Notes: a model not told the origin generated them from the sequence alone. A stretch of 64,000 nt of DNA from Cyanobacteriota bacterium erpe_2018_sw_21hr_WHONDRS-SW48-000092_B_bin.40 (GCA_030917395.1 JAUPUU010000203.1:1-64000); one strand, 5' to 3'. Counted from the stretch's first letter, positions 16,392 to 25,825 are shown. Made by a program: numbers and translations.

Positions 16392-17318
16392 ATGCCACTA
16401 TCTACTTTCCTCAAATTGAGCACCTCGGTGCTTACTATCGTTGCAGTATCCACTCTGCTGCTACCGGTTTTCGCTGCTCCAGCAATTACAGGCACGAAGA
16501 AACCCATAGCCAAAACGGTGCCATTCCACAGCCCGAAGAAAGACAGATACGGCCTTCCCATCGCTCAAATTGAACAGCTACTTGAGGCAAGAAATACCAA
16601 AGGAGCCAACGCTGCACTGGCGAAAGTGCCACGCTACAAGGGCGATGAAGACAGAAGAAATATGATACTTGGCGCGATACTGGCAACAGATAGCAATTTT
16701 GACGCGGCGTTGCCACTATTTTCGAAAGTCAAACACCCGGAAGAAGCCGTCGACTGCGAACTTTACCTGGCCGCCAAAGCATTCGCCTTAGCGCAAAACT
16801 ATCCCAAGGCCATCGAAATTGCCACCATCGCAATTGAGCGCAACAATGACCAAAAGTGCCTTGAAATCAGGGCTAGTTGTTATTCGACCCTAGCTCGTTT
16901 CAGCGAAGCCATGCAAGACTATGAGACTCTAGCGAGAACAAAACCTCTCTGGGCATCTGATTATCTGGCGAAAGAAGCCAATCTACTTAGCCGGATGAAC
17001 AAGCCCAATGAAGCCTTAGTGGTCGCTGAACGTGCCGTCAAAGCAGATCCTACTGATAGCGGCGCGCAGATTGTTAAAGGTGCATGCCTGGAGACACTGG
17101 GACGCTACGGCGAGGCAGTAGAAACGCTGACCATTACTCGAAACCTTGCCAAGAAAACTCTTTCAACAAAAGCCGAGTCAACATTTTTTCTCATTCGCAG
17201 TTTGGAAAAGAGAGCAAACTGCTACAAGAAAATGGGAAAAATAAGCGAATCAGAGCGAGACAAACTTGAATTGAAAAGCTATTCAGACAAGCTGATGGAC
17301 GATCTCGTCGGGAAGTAA
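16392..17318 (+). CDS. Exported TPR-repeat protein
   Basis: This is a 308-residue protein with a clear Sec signal peptide (hydrophobic about residues 13-28, ending LLPVFAAPA). The rest is helical with tetratricopeptide-like units. The best are YPKAIEIATIAIERN, FSEAMQDYETLARTKP, NEALVVAERAVKADP and YGEAVETLT, giving at least four or five repeats between residues 85 and 280. TPR domains bind proteins, so this is probably a periplasmic scaffold, but there is no partner to name. The ATG follows the Shine-Dalgarno-like AAAAGGAA by about 15 bases. It is separate from the MBOAT operon (106-base gap) and convergent with the next gene. Confidence 0.82.
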   Translation: MPLSTFLKLSTSVLTIVAVSTLLLPVFAAPAITGTKKPIAKTVPFHSPKKDRYGLPIAQIEQLLEARNTKGANAALAKVPRYKGDEDRRNMILGAILATDSNFDAALPLFSKVKHPEEAVDCELYLAAKAFALAQNYPKAIEIATIAIERNNDQKCLEIRASCYSTLARFSEAMQDYETLARTKPLWASDYLAKEANLLSRMNKPNEALVVAERAVKADPTDSGAQIVKGACLETLGRYGEAVETLTITRNLAKKTLSTKAESTFFLIRSLEKRANCYKKMGKISESERDKLELKSYSDKLMDDLVGK

Positions 17319-17376
17319 CACATCTACAAAGTCGAATCAGACACCGCCCTAATTCAATATAGACCCTAACAATAGA

Positions 17377-20313
17377 CTAATGCATTGCCCACCGAATCTC
17401 GCCTGAAGGAAGGCCACTGGGGCTCACCTCCACACTCAAATCCCGCACAGTCATTTCGGCACGCTGTGCTTCTTTGGGATGCAGATACAATTGATCAGCA
17501 ATAAATGGCGACATTGAAACAGTACAAGTGATGTCGCGCCACTGATTGAAGTCCGCTGGCAACAAATTCGAATATTTATAGTTCCGCCACTCAGGGCCGG
17601 CCTCAATACTGGCTGGCTGCCACTGAGACCGCCAGGTAACTGGCTGACCAGCCTTAGTGCCCGAAAAGGCAAGTTCAACTTCTACAGGCCGGGTGGTCTT
17701 ACTCTTACCAACTTCAAAAGAAAAATCAAAGCGCATATTGGAGGCTAGGTGATTACCAGAAACTGGCTCACTCAATTTGAATGTGCGTGGATCAGCTCCA
17801 GTAACGACTTGCTCTCTAGTGTGAGCGAAGACTAAATTTGTAGTATTTTCCGGGGCAGTCTCTTGTGTCTTCAAACAGGGGCAAGCCAACTGAACGCGAT
17901 ATAGCTTCTCAATCTTGCGACTCGCAAATGGCTTAGGTTCGGGACTAATTAAAGTGGTACAAGGCTCCGCCTCATACGGCCGCGAATCTCTATGATCAAA
18001 AGTAAGGAAGCCCTTTGTCCACGAGAACTTGGTAAGAGATGGAATCAGCAGAGTAGAGTTGGACGGCGTAGACTCCAGATCAGCAAAAATTCGCACCGAT
18101 GCAAAACCAGCCGGAACAGATAATGTCACTTCATTCTCGTCATTCTCTTTTAAGCATTTAGTCGGAATACGAATTGCCCACCATTGCCTTAAGAGTCGCT
18201 TGTCCAAAGACATTGCCCGGCTCTGCAAATCAAGAATGACAGGCACATCTTTCTCAGCAGGAAGTAGTTCATTCCACATCAAAGCAGATTGTGGCGGCAG
18301 AGAAGTGCCATTGATAGCAACAGCAAGCACCGGTGGCGGTGCAGAACTTTCGCAATCAATCAAAACAAAACTATAAGGAGAGGCTAACCCTTCTTTCTGC
18401 AATTCAGCAGCGGGATATGGCACAAGCTTGGTCACTTGTGCAGCTAAACCTAAGTTATCATCTACTGCAGCACCACCTGGTATTAGCAGCGTCGAGCACT
18501 CGCGCAATGCTGGATCTTGCAAGAAGAAAGCTGCGGTGCAAGAAACTGTAAGCAGTCCAGCAACCATCAAAGAAGAAAGCGAGGCTTTCGACAAGGCCCC
18601 AGACAACTTCAAACACTGCCCCAGCAGCCCAAGTATCAAAGCGAAATAAACACACCACAACAATGCTGCAAAGATCCGTATCTGCTCAAAAGAGCAAGCA
18701 GGAAAGAGCCAGACTAGCTGTGGAACGAAACTAACGAAGCGATAGAGACAACTAAATCCGCATAGAACCAGAGCAACAAGCAGCAACACCGAAGCTCGTT
18801 GAAACAGAGTTTTACTCTGAGCTATAGCACCACAAACAGTCAGCAATCCCTGAGCTGCGAAGGCCATGAGTAGCGGCATAGCAGTAATGGCGTAGCGCGG
18901 CACGGGCTCGAAGCAGGCGTATATAAGATGGAAGAGAATAACAGCAGCAAGCGAAAGTGCCAGAGCCTTTGCCGAATTGTTGTCTTCTCCAACAGCGTCA
19001 GCGCCAGCTGCATCCACAGAAGCTGACGCATCCTTCCTCCCTAATATGGCAGCCAATCCCAAGCAGCCAAGAAGTAGCAACACCCCTTGCCAGATATTCT
19101 GCTCGACGATAGTGAACATACCCAGAGGATATTGAAATTCATTCCAGACACCGGCTGTCAGCCTCGCTATCTTGCGCAAGAACAAACCAATCAAGGCTAG
19201 TGGAGAAGATTTAAACTCGTCCAAAACAAAGGCTTTAGCATCAGCCATGGTGTTGGGAATATTGGCTTGAGTGGGCCAGGTCTTCCAACCATCGGTGCCA
19301 AGATAATTGCCTATATATAGGTTGTATTGTGGGGCACGGTTCACCACCAGCATCATCTGACCACTGACACTACGAGTGAAGCCTAGCCAAGGTGCCAGCG
19401 CTAGAGCCAGCCCCAGAGCGAATGTCAAAAGCGCTAGTAACAACTTACTTTTATTGATGCCAGCAAGGCGCTTACTTCCACCTTTATATATAGCTAGAGC
19501 CACTAGATAAACGGCCATACCCAGCCAGGGTAGAAAAACAAAGGCCGGTTTAGCCAGCATAAGCAAACCACTGAACAGAGCCAGCAAAAAGCAGTTCAAC
19601 AGGTAGAGCTTGCTCTCACTACTATTAGTACTGGACTTTAATCCAAGGCTGCGGCTCAGCGCTACAAGAAGCAAGGCCCAGCAGCAGAGCAAGAAATAAG
19701 CAAAGGGTTCGCCGTAGCACTGCTGTGTATTGATTATCGAAGGCGCATAAAGAGCCAGACCAATGCCAGCAAGCAAGCCAGTCTTGCGACCGAAGGCCAA
19801 ACTCGCAAAAGCGCAGACCAAAGCGCAACTAAAAGAATCAACCACACTGTTAGCAATGGCATAGAACTGAGAATGGGCATTAAGAGCCAAATTTGCGGCG
19901 GCACCAGCCTGAGCACCAATTAACAAAAACAAGCCAGCCAAATATGAAGGAAAGATTGGCCCGTCGAGAAGCAGACGATCACTTAAATTTGTAGATGAGA
20001 AGGATTGAAAGCTACCAGGTATGACACTGGTGGGCTGACAAAGACGCACCAGAAAATCACTCAGATGAGTTTCATTCCAACTTGCTCTAATCAAGTCAGC
20101 AAGCGCTTTTCCTGCAGTCAAATAGTAAGAAGAGTCACCGATATCACAGATGCGATGCTGAAAGAAGAAGAGGTTGTAAACAACTCTGATAGTTAAGGCG
20201 AGTAACAGCACAAGAATAGGCTGCCAGCCTGTTATTTGAAAAAGTGCAGTGCGAGCGTTAGTAAAGCGATTCATAAACTTAGGAATATCGTCACTTGTTC
20301 TTGACGGAGGCAT
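17377..20313 (-). CDS. Large multi-pass membrane protein, GT-C glycosyltransferase-like
   Basis: The protein has 978 residues. The first 620 or so contain about 14 hydrophobic segments. The last 350 are soluble, beta-rich and probably extracytoplasmic. After the first helix comes DIGDSSYYLTAGKAL, resembling the acidic first-loop motif of GT-C enzymes (ArnT/PMT/GT39 type), which transfer sugars from polyprenyl-phosphate carriers. The C-terminal part has beta-sandwich features that may bind carbohydrate. No exact family can be assigned and the donor and acceptor are unknown. It could instead be an O-antigen-type or other envelope membrane protein. Two starts are possible (ATG at 20313 or 13 codons later); neither has a good ribosome site. 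Confidence 0.7.
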   Translation of the reverse strand: MPPSRTSDDIPKFMNRFTNARTALFQITGWQPILVLLLALTIRVVYNLFFFQHRICDIGDSSYYLTAGKALADLIRASWNETHLSDFLVRLCQPTSVIPGSFQSFSSTNLSDRLLLDGPIFPSYLAGLFLLIGAQAGAAANLALNAHSQFYAIANSVVDSFSCALVCAFASLAFGRKTGLLAGIGLALYAPSIINTQQCYGEPFAYFLLCCWALLLVALSRSLGLKSSTNSSESKLYLLNCFLLALFSGLLMLAKPAFVFLPWLGMAVYLVALAIYKGGSKRLAGINKSKLLLALLTFALGLALALAPWLGFTRSVSGQMMLVVNRAPQYNLYIGNYLGTDGWKTWPTQANIPNTMADAKAFVLDEFKSSPLALIGLFLRKIARLTAGVWNEFQYPLGMFTIVEQNIWQGVLLLLGCLGLAAILGRKDASASVDAAGADAVGEDNNSAKALALSLAAVILFHLIYACFEPVPRYAITAMPLLMAFAAQGLLTVCGAIAQSKTLFQRASVLLLVALVLCGFSCLYRFVSFVPQLVWLFPACSFEQIRIFAALLWCVYFALILGLLGQCLKLSGALSKASLSSLMVAGLLTVSCTAAFFLQDPALRECSTLLIPGGAAVDDNLGLAAQVTKLVPYPAAELQKEGLASPYSFVLIDCESSAPPPVLAVAINGTSLPPQSALMWNELLPAEKDVPVILDLQSRAMSLDKRLLRQWWAIRIPTKCLKENDENEVTLSVPAGFASVRIFADLESTPSNSTLLIPSLTKFSWTKGFLTFDHRDSRPYEAEPCTTLISPEPKPFASRKIEKLYRVQLACPCLKTQETAPENTTNLVFAHTREQVVTGADPRTFKLSEPVSGNHLASNMRFDFSFEVGKSKTTRPVEVELAFSGTKAGQPVTWRSQWQPASIEAGPEWRNYKYSNLLPADFNQWRDITCTVSMSPFIADQLYLHPKEAQRAEMTVRDLSVEVSPSGLPSGEIRWAMH

Positions 20314-20375
20314 AAGAGCGCTGATAGGATGAGTCCTTGTTGCAAGGTACTAACTTGTTGGTACCAGTTGCATGT

Positions 20376-20448
20376 GGGTCCGTAGCTCAGTTGGTAGAGC
20401 ACTCGGCTTTTAACTGATTGGTCGTGCGTTCGAGTCGCACCGGACCCA
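20376..20448 (+). tRNA. tRNA-Lys (anticodon UUU)
   Basis: The acceptor arms GGGTCCG and CGGACCC pair perfectly. The D-arm GCTC-AGTTGGTA-GAGC, the anticodon loop CTTTTAA (anticodon TTT) and the T-arm GTGCG-TTCGAGT-CGCAC are all present. The discriminator base is A and CCA is not encoded. The anticodon stem has one mismatch at its outer pair and a G-T pair, which is tolerable. A terminator follows at 20504. Confidence 0.96.
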
Positions 20449-20503
20449 AATTTTCCGATTAGAAATATCTCAGCAGATATTTTACGGACGAAAAATAAGA
20501 ACT

Positions 20504-20531
20504 GCCCCGGCTCACACCGGGGCTTTTTTTT
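20504..20531 (+). terminator. Rho-independent terminator after tRNA-Lys
   Basis: A 7-bp G+C stem, GCCCCGG/CCGGGGC, with loop CTCACA is followed by eight T residues on the plus strand. It lies 55 bases after the tRNA. The small gene ending at 20536 on the other strand reads into the same hairpin, so it may also act there, although its minus-strand U-tract is poor. Confidence 0.88.
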
Positions 20532-20535
20532 GCTC

Positions 20536-20997
20536 TTACCAGGGGAAGTTGAAGCGGGCAAACATGGGCACGCTGCCAGCAGTCAGACCTTGGCGGAAGT
20601 CGAGAACTCCAATTTGTACGCCTCTATCATCGAACGATTCAGGATAGAGATAAAGCGAAACCGAGAACTGCTCTACTTTGCCACGAGCGGTGGCACCAGC
20701 GGCGAGCTCAAAGACAACTTCGAGGCCACGGGGAGTTCTCACCGGCTCGGCTAGCTCGAAATATTTTTCAAGCATAAGGTCTTCACCGTAGGGTGGCGGC
20801 TCTTCAAAATCAACAGGCAAAGAATGGGTAGTCCACTGCCAAAGGGTGTGGTCTGACCCTGATTTTTTCAGGCTGACATTAAGCCTTGGGAACCAGTCGT
20901 CATTACCATCTGACTCACGATAGACAGAGAGCCGTCCTCTGGTCAACAAGGGCCTATCAATAAGGAGTTGGCGCCCCTGGGCGTCGATCTCTTCCAT
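20536..20997 (-). CDS. Hypothetical protein
   Basis: This is a 153-residue acidic protein with no signal peptide or membrane segment. An AGGAG ribosome site 9 bases before the ATG supports the gene and its start. The sequence is beta-rich (for example GRLSVYRESDGNDDWFPRL, then LPVDFEEPPPYGEDLML, then VEQFSVSLYLYPESFDDRG). I do not recognise a domain. It is alone on its strand: tRNA-Lys and its terminator lie downstream and the LRR gene diverges upstream. Confidence 0.75.
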   Translation of the reverse strand: MEEIDAQGRQLLIDRPLLTRGRLSVYRESDGNDDWFPRLNVSLKKSGSDHTLWQWTTHSLPVDFEEPPPYGEDLMLEKYFELAEPVRTPRGLEVVFELAAGATARGKVEQFSVSLYLYPESFDDRGVQIGVLDFRQGLTAGSVPMFARFNFPW

Positions 20998-21077
20998 TTA
21001 AATTACTCCTTTCAATACAGAGGAAAAGAATAACACCTGAAGACAGATTGACCTTAATCGGATAATGTTTGATTGTT

Positions 21078-22409
21078 ATGAACGGCATGACTGAAAGACT
21101 ACTGCGATTCCCCCAACGCTTTTCAATGGGCGGGCTCTACACAGCTCCACTCTCCCAACCGGAGACGTGGGACCTGTTTGCGACCCCACTTGGCCTGATT
21201 GTTAATCCTGAAAACCAGCCAATTAATTGGCAGTGGCTCGACGAAGCTCGGGGTGATGTAATTGTGCCCAGCCCAGAGAGCTGCAAAATTCAGTTGAAGG
21301 TGTCGGCCAGCGCGGCCAACCTGCTTTCCCCCCTAGAAAATTTACCGTCCGAATCTTTGCATGTGCTCGACATGAGCAGAAGCCAGATAAACGACCTCAG
21401 CCTTACCCATTTTTCGCACTTGAGTTCTCTAAGAGTACTTGAGCTGGCCTATACGCCAATTGGCGATGCCGGACTGGCATTTGTGGCGAGACTGGAAAAC
21501 TTGGAGTCTTTAGGCTTAACGGCCACCAGTGTCACGTCTGATGGCCTGATTCACCTTACCGCTCTGCCGCACTTAAAAGAGCTTTGGCTCAATGGCACGC
21601 AAGTTGATGACTCGGCAGTGGAGCACATTAGCCAACTGAGCGAACTGCGCTTACTCGGGCTTTCTGGCACGGCTTTTACCGATGCCGGGCTGGCTGGCCT
21701 TGTTGGTCTTAAAGACTTAGTCAGACTCTATCTCTTTAATACCAGCGTCACCGAAGAAGGTATTGCCAAGTTGCGCGCCCAAATGCCGCAGTTGAGAGTT
21801 AAGTGGAAGCGAGCAGCGCCAACGAGGCCCGAATATACCTTGGCCGACTTAGTTGACCTCTCTATTAAAGCGGCACCGCCAGAGGATGGCAAAGCAGCGA
21901 AGCCAGCGGCCAAGCCCAAGCAAGACTCTGTATCTAAGCCAGAAAACGTGCTCAGCCAGGACGATTTTTGGGACATTATTGACTTACTTAACTGGGACGA
22001 AGAAGGCAACGATGATGCCGTGGTAGCACCAGCGGTGCAGCAACTTTCACAATTGTCGAAAGAAGAGATATTAGCCTTCCAGGAAATATTGAGCGAAAAA
22101 CTCTGGCAACTCGATGGCGAAAAGTATGCAAGAGAAATCGGTCGCGATAGCTTCAATGGCAACATCAAGCAATTTTCAAAAGATTGGTTCTTGGCCGTAC
22201 GCTGCTGCGCCGTAGCAAACGGTCAGCTCTTCTACAATGATGTTTTACTCGATGCTACCAATATGCCAAAAGACTTGGGCTTTGCCGCCCTCGTAACGTT
22301 GGCACCAAGTGCCTACTGCCGCAAAACTGGCGAAAATTTCAACTATAAGACAAAATATTCAATCGATTCGTGTACTAACGAAAAAGGTTGGCCCGCACTT
22401 CATGGCTGA
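21078..22409 (+). CDS. Leucine-rich-repeat protein with C-terminal DUF4240 domain
   Basis: This is a cytoplasmic-looking protein of about 443 residues. Residues 90-250 hold six or so 23-24-residue leucine-rich repeats of the form LxxLWLNGTQVDDSAxxHI, related to the GALA/cysteine-containing type. A Lys/Pro/Ala linker follows (about 275-300). Then comes a domain starting DDFWDIIDLLNW, continuing FQEILSEKLWQLD and ending in a D-x-F-x-W-F-L-A-V-R stretch, the pattern of DUF4240, whose function is unknown. DUF4240 proteins often appear in polymorphic immunity or stress contexts; here LRRs would supply recognition (inference). Start choice: ATG at 21078; a TTG three codons earlier is possible. Its stop overlaps the start of the next gene by 8 bases. 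Confidence 0.82.
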   Translation: MNGMTERLLRFPQRFSMGGLYTAPLSQPETWDLFATPLGLIVNPENQPINWQWLDEARGDVIVPSPESCKIQLKVSASAANLLSPLENLPSESLHVLDMSRSQINDLSLTHFSHLSSLRVLELAYTPIGDAGLAFVARLENLESLGLTATSVTSDGLIHLTALPHLKELWLNGTQVDDSAVEHISQLSELRLLGLSGTAFTDAGLAGLVGLKDLVRLYLFNTSVTEEGIAKLRAQMPQLRVKWKRAAPTRPEYTLADLVDLSIKAAPPEDGKAAKPAAKPKQDSVSKPENVLSQDDFWDIIDLLNWDEEGNDDAVVAPAVQQLSQLSKEEILAFQEILSEKLWQLDGEKYAREIGRDSFNGNIKQFSKDWFLAVRCCAVANGQLFYNDVLLDATNMPKDLGFAALVTLAPSAYCRKTGENFNYKTKYSIDSCTNEKGWPALHG

Positions 22410-24621
22410 TAGCAAGACAAAAGTCAGCTCCGGCAAAAGAAGCGCCCGCACAGCCGGAAAAGCACCTGACAAGAATCAGGCCGAAGCCATACGAGACCAT
22501 TTATGCCAGGCTGATCGCAAGTTAGCTAAGGTGATTGAGCGGGTTGGGCCCTTCACTCTTACAATTGACGAGATGCAATCTAGCTACGGCGCCCTGGCTG
22601 AATCGATTGTCTATCAGCAAATTACAGGCAAGGCCGCTCAATCGATTTGCAACAAGATAATGAGTAACTTTGAAAGTACGACTTTTCCTGGCCCCAAACT
22701 AATATTGGCCGCCGATATAGAAGCTCTACGCGCTTGTGGTCTATCGCGGGGCAAGGCCATGGCACTACAAGACCTGGCACTGAAAACTCTAGAAGGAGTA
22801 GTGCCAGAAATTGACGAGATGCACAATCTGTCAGATGAAGAATTGCTTGCACGCCTTACGGCTGTTCGTGGCATTGGGCCGTGGACAGTACAGATGCTTT
22901 TGATGTTTCGCCTCGGCCGATTAGATGTACTGCCATCGACCGATTATGGTGTGCGCAAAGGTTATGCTCTAACTTATTACGGCAAAAATAGAGCGCAGTC
23001 AGAAGACTTACCAAAGCCAGCTGAAATTGCCGAACGAGCAGAGCGCTGGCGGCCATTTAGATCGGCAGCCAGTTGGTATCTATGGCGCTCTCTCGAATTA
23101 GACAAAGTCACTGTCGTGAAAACAACAAAAGAGCTGAAGGCAGCTAAGAATCCAAACGCCAAGGCCAAAGCTGCCACTAGAAGCAAAAAGGCTCTGGCAG
23201 CTGGACTCGCGTCACTGATGTCACTCGCCAGTTTTTTCTCAGTACTAACAGCAGCCTCAATGTCACTTGGTTTAGCCGCACCAGCCCAGGCCCAAAACCG
23301 TCAAGCTCGTGACTACAACCAAGACCCCGATGATGAAGATGATGACGCCCCAAGAAGACCGGTCAAGGCGCCACCAAAGCTGACCGTGCCCGCTTATGTC
23401 ACCTACTGGTCTCATGACGCTCTGGGCTACCATCCTTCTATGGCCCTAACCATTGAAAATGTCAGCGACGTTAGTTTGCTAGGAGAAGTGATTCAACTGC
23501 AGGCGCACTTTCGCTTAGTATCAGAAGGAATTTTGACGGTTTATCGCTGGCAGACTCGCCTTGATACCATTAGCGGCAAGCAGCAGATCAACACCATTGC
23601 CCACAGCAAGCGCCCCTTCGAACTGCCAATAGATCCCGCTGAATGGCCGATGATTGAGTGCAAAGTGATTTGCAAAATTGGCGATGCCAGCAGTGACGAA
23701 ACCCAAAATTTGGTTGTCGCTCGTATTGAGCCTGTGGCAATGAGTGATGAAGATGCCCATACTCAGCTCAATTCGCAGCTTGGCCGCAACCGCCTTGCCA
23801 AAGCAAAAATGGAACAGGGCAAGAAAAAATTCGAAGCCGAACATGCTGCAGGACGCAAGCACAACGACACCACACCAGCTCCCGTAAAGCCGCTCAAGGC
23901 ACCGGTAGCAAAAACCCTGCAGTCGACTACACCTGCTGGCAGCGCCAACAAGGGGGCGACGGCCACAGCGGGCTCGCTTTCGGGCCAATCTAGCCAATCT
24001 AGTCAGGCCCAACCAATTCAACCGCCCCAGCCCCTCAAGCCATTGACCGCAGTGGCGAACACTCTGGGCGGCAGCTTCTATGTTGGCAGCAACAACGTTG
24101 AACAATTTTTGACCAAGAGCAATTTACCCGGCCTAGGCGATGACTTCTATCTCTTTGAAAAAGCCATGGGCATGCCTACAGCCACCGATGCCAAAGACAA
24201 GAATTGGATCTGGGCTAATTACAAAAAGCATCCCCAGGTGCGCATTATTGCTGGCTCTAAAGGGCGAACAGGCAAAGCCGATGTGGTTGTATGCGCCATT
24301 AGCCAAGATACTGGTTTGAGCGACTCTCAATTTTCCACCTTCGCCAAAGCTCTGGCCGGCAAATTCAAGGCGGAGAAAACTTCGGCCACCGAGCACTCGG
24401 TGCGCTATACCGGGGACGGTCGCATCGAGCTAGTTAACCTCACCAGCCAAAGCCTTCGCGCTGTTTATTTCACCAGCAATGATGCCGGACAGAAAGTGGC
24501 AGTAATTGCGGTCAGCCGCCTGCCTGGTTCAGTCAGCGAACTGCTTAAAGAGGAAGGTCAACGCTCTGAACTCTTACGCTTTGCTCTCAGCGGCTTGGGC
24601 GAAACACCCCCAAGCGAATGA
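22402..24621 (+). CDS. DNA-3-methyladenine glycosylase (AlkA-like) fused to an exported-type domain
   Basis: This is one open frame of 739 residues. Residues 30-235 are an AlkA/HhH-GPD base-excision glycosylase. The hairpin is GIGPWTVQML at 157-166 and the catalytic Asp is 181 in PSTDYGVRKG. Residues 236-263 are Lys/Ala-rich. Residues 264-297 look exactly like a Sec signal peptide: KK, a 25-residue hydrophobic core and APAQAQ. The remaining 440 residues form an acidic patch, a beta domain, a Ser/Gln/Pro linker and a C-terminal alpha/beta domain I do not recognise. No stop codon separates the parts. Either the fusion is real, or a second gene starts inside, for example at ATG 23218 (Met273), which lacks a ribosome site. 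The 8-base overlap with the LRR gene implies coupling. Confidence 0.85.
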   Translation: MADSKTKVSSGKRSARTAGKAPDKNQAEAIRDHLCQADRKLAKVIERVGPFTLTIDEMQSSYGALAESIVYQQITGKAAQSICNKIMSNFESTTFPGPKLILAADIEALRACGLSRGKAMALQDLALKTLEGVVPEIDEMHNLSDEELLARLTAVRGIGPWTVQMLLMFRLGRLDVLPSTDYGVRKGYALTYYGKNRAQSEDLPKPAEIAERAERWRPFRSAASWYLWRSLELDKVTVVKTTKELKAAKNPNAKAKAATRSKKALAAGLASLMSLASFFSVLTAASMSLGLAAPAQAQNRQARDYNQDPDDEDDDAPRRPVKAPPKLTVPAYVTYWSHDALGYHPSMALTIENVSDVSLLGEVIQLQAHFRLVSEGILTVYRWQTRLDTISGKQQINTIAHSKRPFELPIDPAEWPMIECKVICKIGDASSDETQNLVVARIEPVAMSDEDAHTQLNSQLGRNRLAKAKMEQGKKKFEAEHAAGRKHNDTTPAPVKPLKAPVAKTLQSTTPAGSANKGATATAGSLSGQSSQSSQAQPIQPPQPLKPLTAVANTLGGSFYVGSNNVEQFLTKSNLPGLGDDFYLFEKAMGMPTATDAKDKNWIWANYKKHPQVRIIAGSKGRTGKADVVVCAISQDTGLSDSQFSTFAKALAGKFKAEKTSATEHSVRYTGDGRIELVNLTSQSLRAVYFTSNDAGQKVAVIAVSRLPGSVSELLKEEGQRSELLRFALSGLGETPPSE

Positions 24622-24670
24622 TAAACATTTTAGAGAGCCTAAATTGTGCGATAAATATATAGTTGAGATC

Positions 24671-24676
24671 TATAAT
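24671..24676 (+). promoter_or_regulatory. Candidate -10 box (TATAAT) for the proline dehydrogenase gene
   Basis: A perfect TATAAT lies 49 bases before the ATG at 24725, in an AT-rich gap of 103 bases. The only TTG-type -35 candidate (TTGTGC, 24644-24649) is 21 bases away, too far for a standard promoter, so only the -10 is offered. Confidence 0.35.
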
Positions 24677-24724
24677 TCGGCTTGAAAACTCGTTCACAGT
24701 TTTGGTAAGACCAACAGGACTTAT

Positions 24725-25813
24725 ATGCCGATACAAACTCCGGTTAAGAATAAGATGCTTCAGGGCGACCAATCTACAGCAGCAAACACAGCAGTGGCCG
24801 CAGCCCCTCCTTCGATCTTCGACAAAATACCAGTGTCACTGGTTTTGATGTTGGCCAAACCTTATCTGGCCGGAGAGACAGCCAAAGAAGCTTTAGAGCT
24901 AGCCGAACAGCTCTATAAAGAGAACAAATTTAGTTCAACCCTCGACATTCTTGGCGAAGATGCAGTATCTGACGCTGACTGCGATCAATCTGTCGAGCAC
25001 TATAAGCAGTTGATTGATCAAATTGCCGCGCACAAGCTCCCCGGTGATGCAAGACAACAACCTACGGCATCGTTCAAGCCCTCTATGTTCTCCACAGCGG
25101 CGCCTAAAGTGGGTCAGACCCGCTCTAGTGAGCTAGACCGAGCCTACAACCGCATTGAAGCAGTAGTAGAGTATGCCAGCGTGCGCAACGTCAATGTCAC
25201 CCTTGAAGCAGAAGACCACCGCTGGACAGATTTTCAACTCGAGACTTATTTTTCATTGATCGAATCGGGTTACCGCAATCTTGGTACGGTTTTGCAAACC
25301 AGATTGTTCAGAACCGCGCAAGACATCAAACGTTTTGATAGCCGCATGCGCACCAGACTTGTTGTTGGTATCTACAACGAACCAGCCACAGTTGCCCACA
25401 CACAAAAACCAGTAATGAAAGATCTCTTGGTCAAGTATGCACGGGAACTGTTAGCGCGTGGAACTTATGTTGAAGTAGCCACTCACGACACCAAATGCAT
25501 CGAGAACTTCTTCAACACAGTAGTGATACCAGATAAGGTGCCAACCAATCGTTTTGAAACGCAATACTTGCATGGTGTTCCGCGCAAACGCTTCCAAAAA
25601 ACCCTAGTTTCAGGCGAAATTTTCCAAAATCTTGAAGCCAAAGGCAAGAGCGATGCTGTATTCCAAAAGCTTGCCGCGGAAGGAATACTAGTGCGCATGT
25701 ACCTGCCTTTCGGCGAAGGTAAAGTAGCAGGCGCATATTGTCGCAGGCGCTTGAAAGAAAATCCAAACATGGCAGTCTACGGCATCAAGAATCTACTTAA
25801 GTTAGATTCCTAA
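24725..25813 (+). CDS. Proline dehydrogenase (stand-alone PRODH)
   Basis: This FAD enzyme oxidises L-proline to pyrroline-5-carboxylate and feeds electrons to the respiratory chain. It has 362 residues, a little longer than bacterial monofunctional PRODH (about 300), owing to a Ser/Ala-rich N-terminal tail and a helical lead segment. PRODH barrel motifs are present: LEAEDHRWTDF (strand with the conserved acidic residues), LGTVLQTRLFRTAQD, LVVGIYNEPATVAH, VEVATHD and the substrate-binding end YLPFGEGK followed by AYCRRRLKENP. Pyrroline-5-carboxylate dehydrogenase is not in the window; glutamate dehydrogenase at 47886 could take the final glutamate onward. The next gene begins 12 bases after the stop. 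Confidence 0.88.
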   Translation: MPIQTPVKNKMLQGDQSTAANTAVAAAPPSIFDKIPVSLVLMLAKPYLAGETAKEALELAEQLYKENKFSSTLDILGEDAVSDADCDQSVEHYKQLIDQIAAHKLPGDARQQPTASFKPSMFSTAAPKVGQTRSSELDRAYNRIEAVVEYASVRNVNVTLEAEDHRWTDFQLETYFSLIESGYRNLGTVLQTRLFRTAQDIKRFDSRMRTRLVVGIYNEPATVAHTQKPVMKDLLVKYARELLARGTYVEVATHDTKCIENFFNTVVIPDKVPTNRFETQYLHGVPRKRFQKTLVSGEIFQNLEAKGKSDAVFQKLAAEGILVRMYLPFGEGKVAGAYCRRRLKENPNMAVYGIKNLLKLDS

Positions 25814-25825
25814 ATTTAGCGCAAA

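Noticed and set aside
16337-16573. 78-codon plus-strand frame overlapping the start of the TPR gene
   Set aside because: The TPR frame has a signal peptide and TPR repeats; this overlapping frame has neither.
23521-24105. Long open frame (194 codons) on the minus strand opposite the glycosylase fusion
   Set aside because: It lies fully inside a strongly supported gene on the other strand, has no ribosome site, and its protein is Arg/Cys/Leu-rich with no pattern; a shadow of biased codon use.
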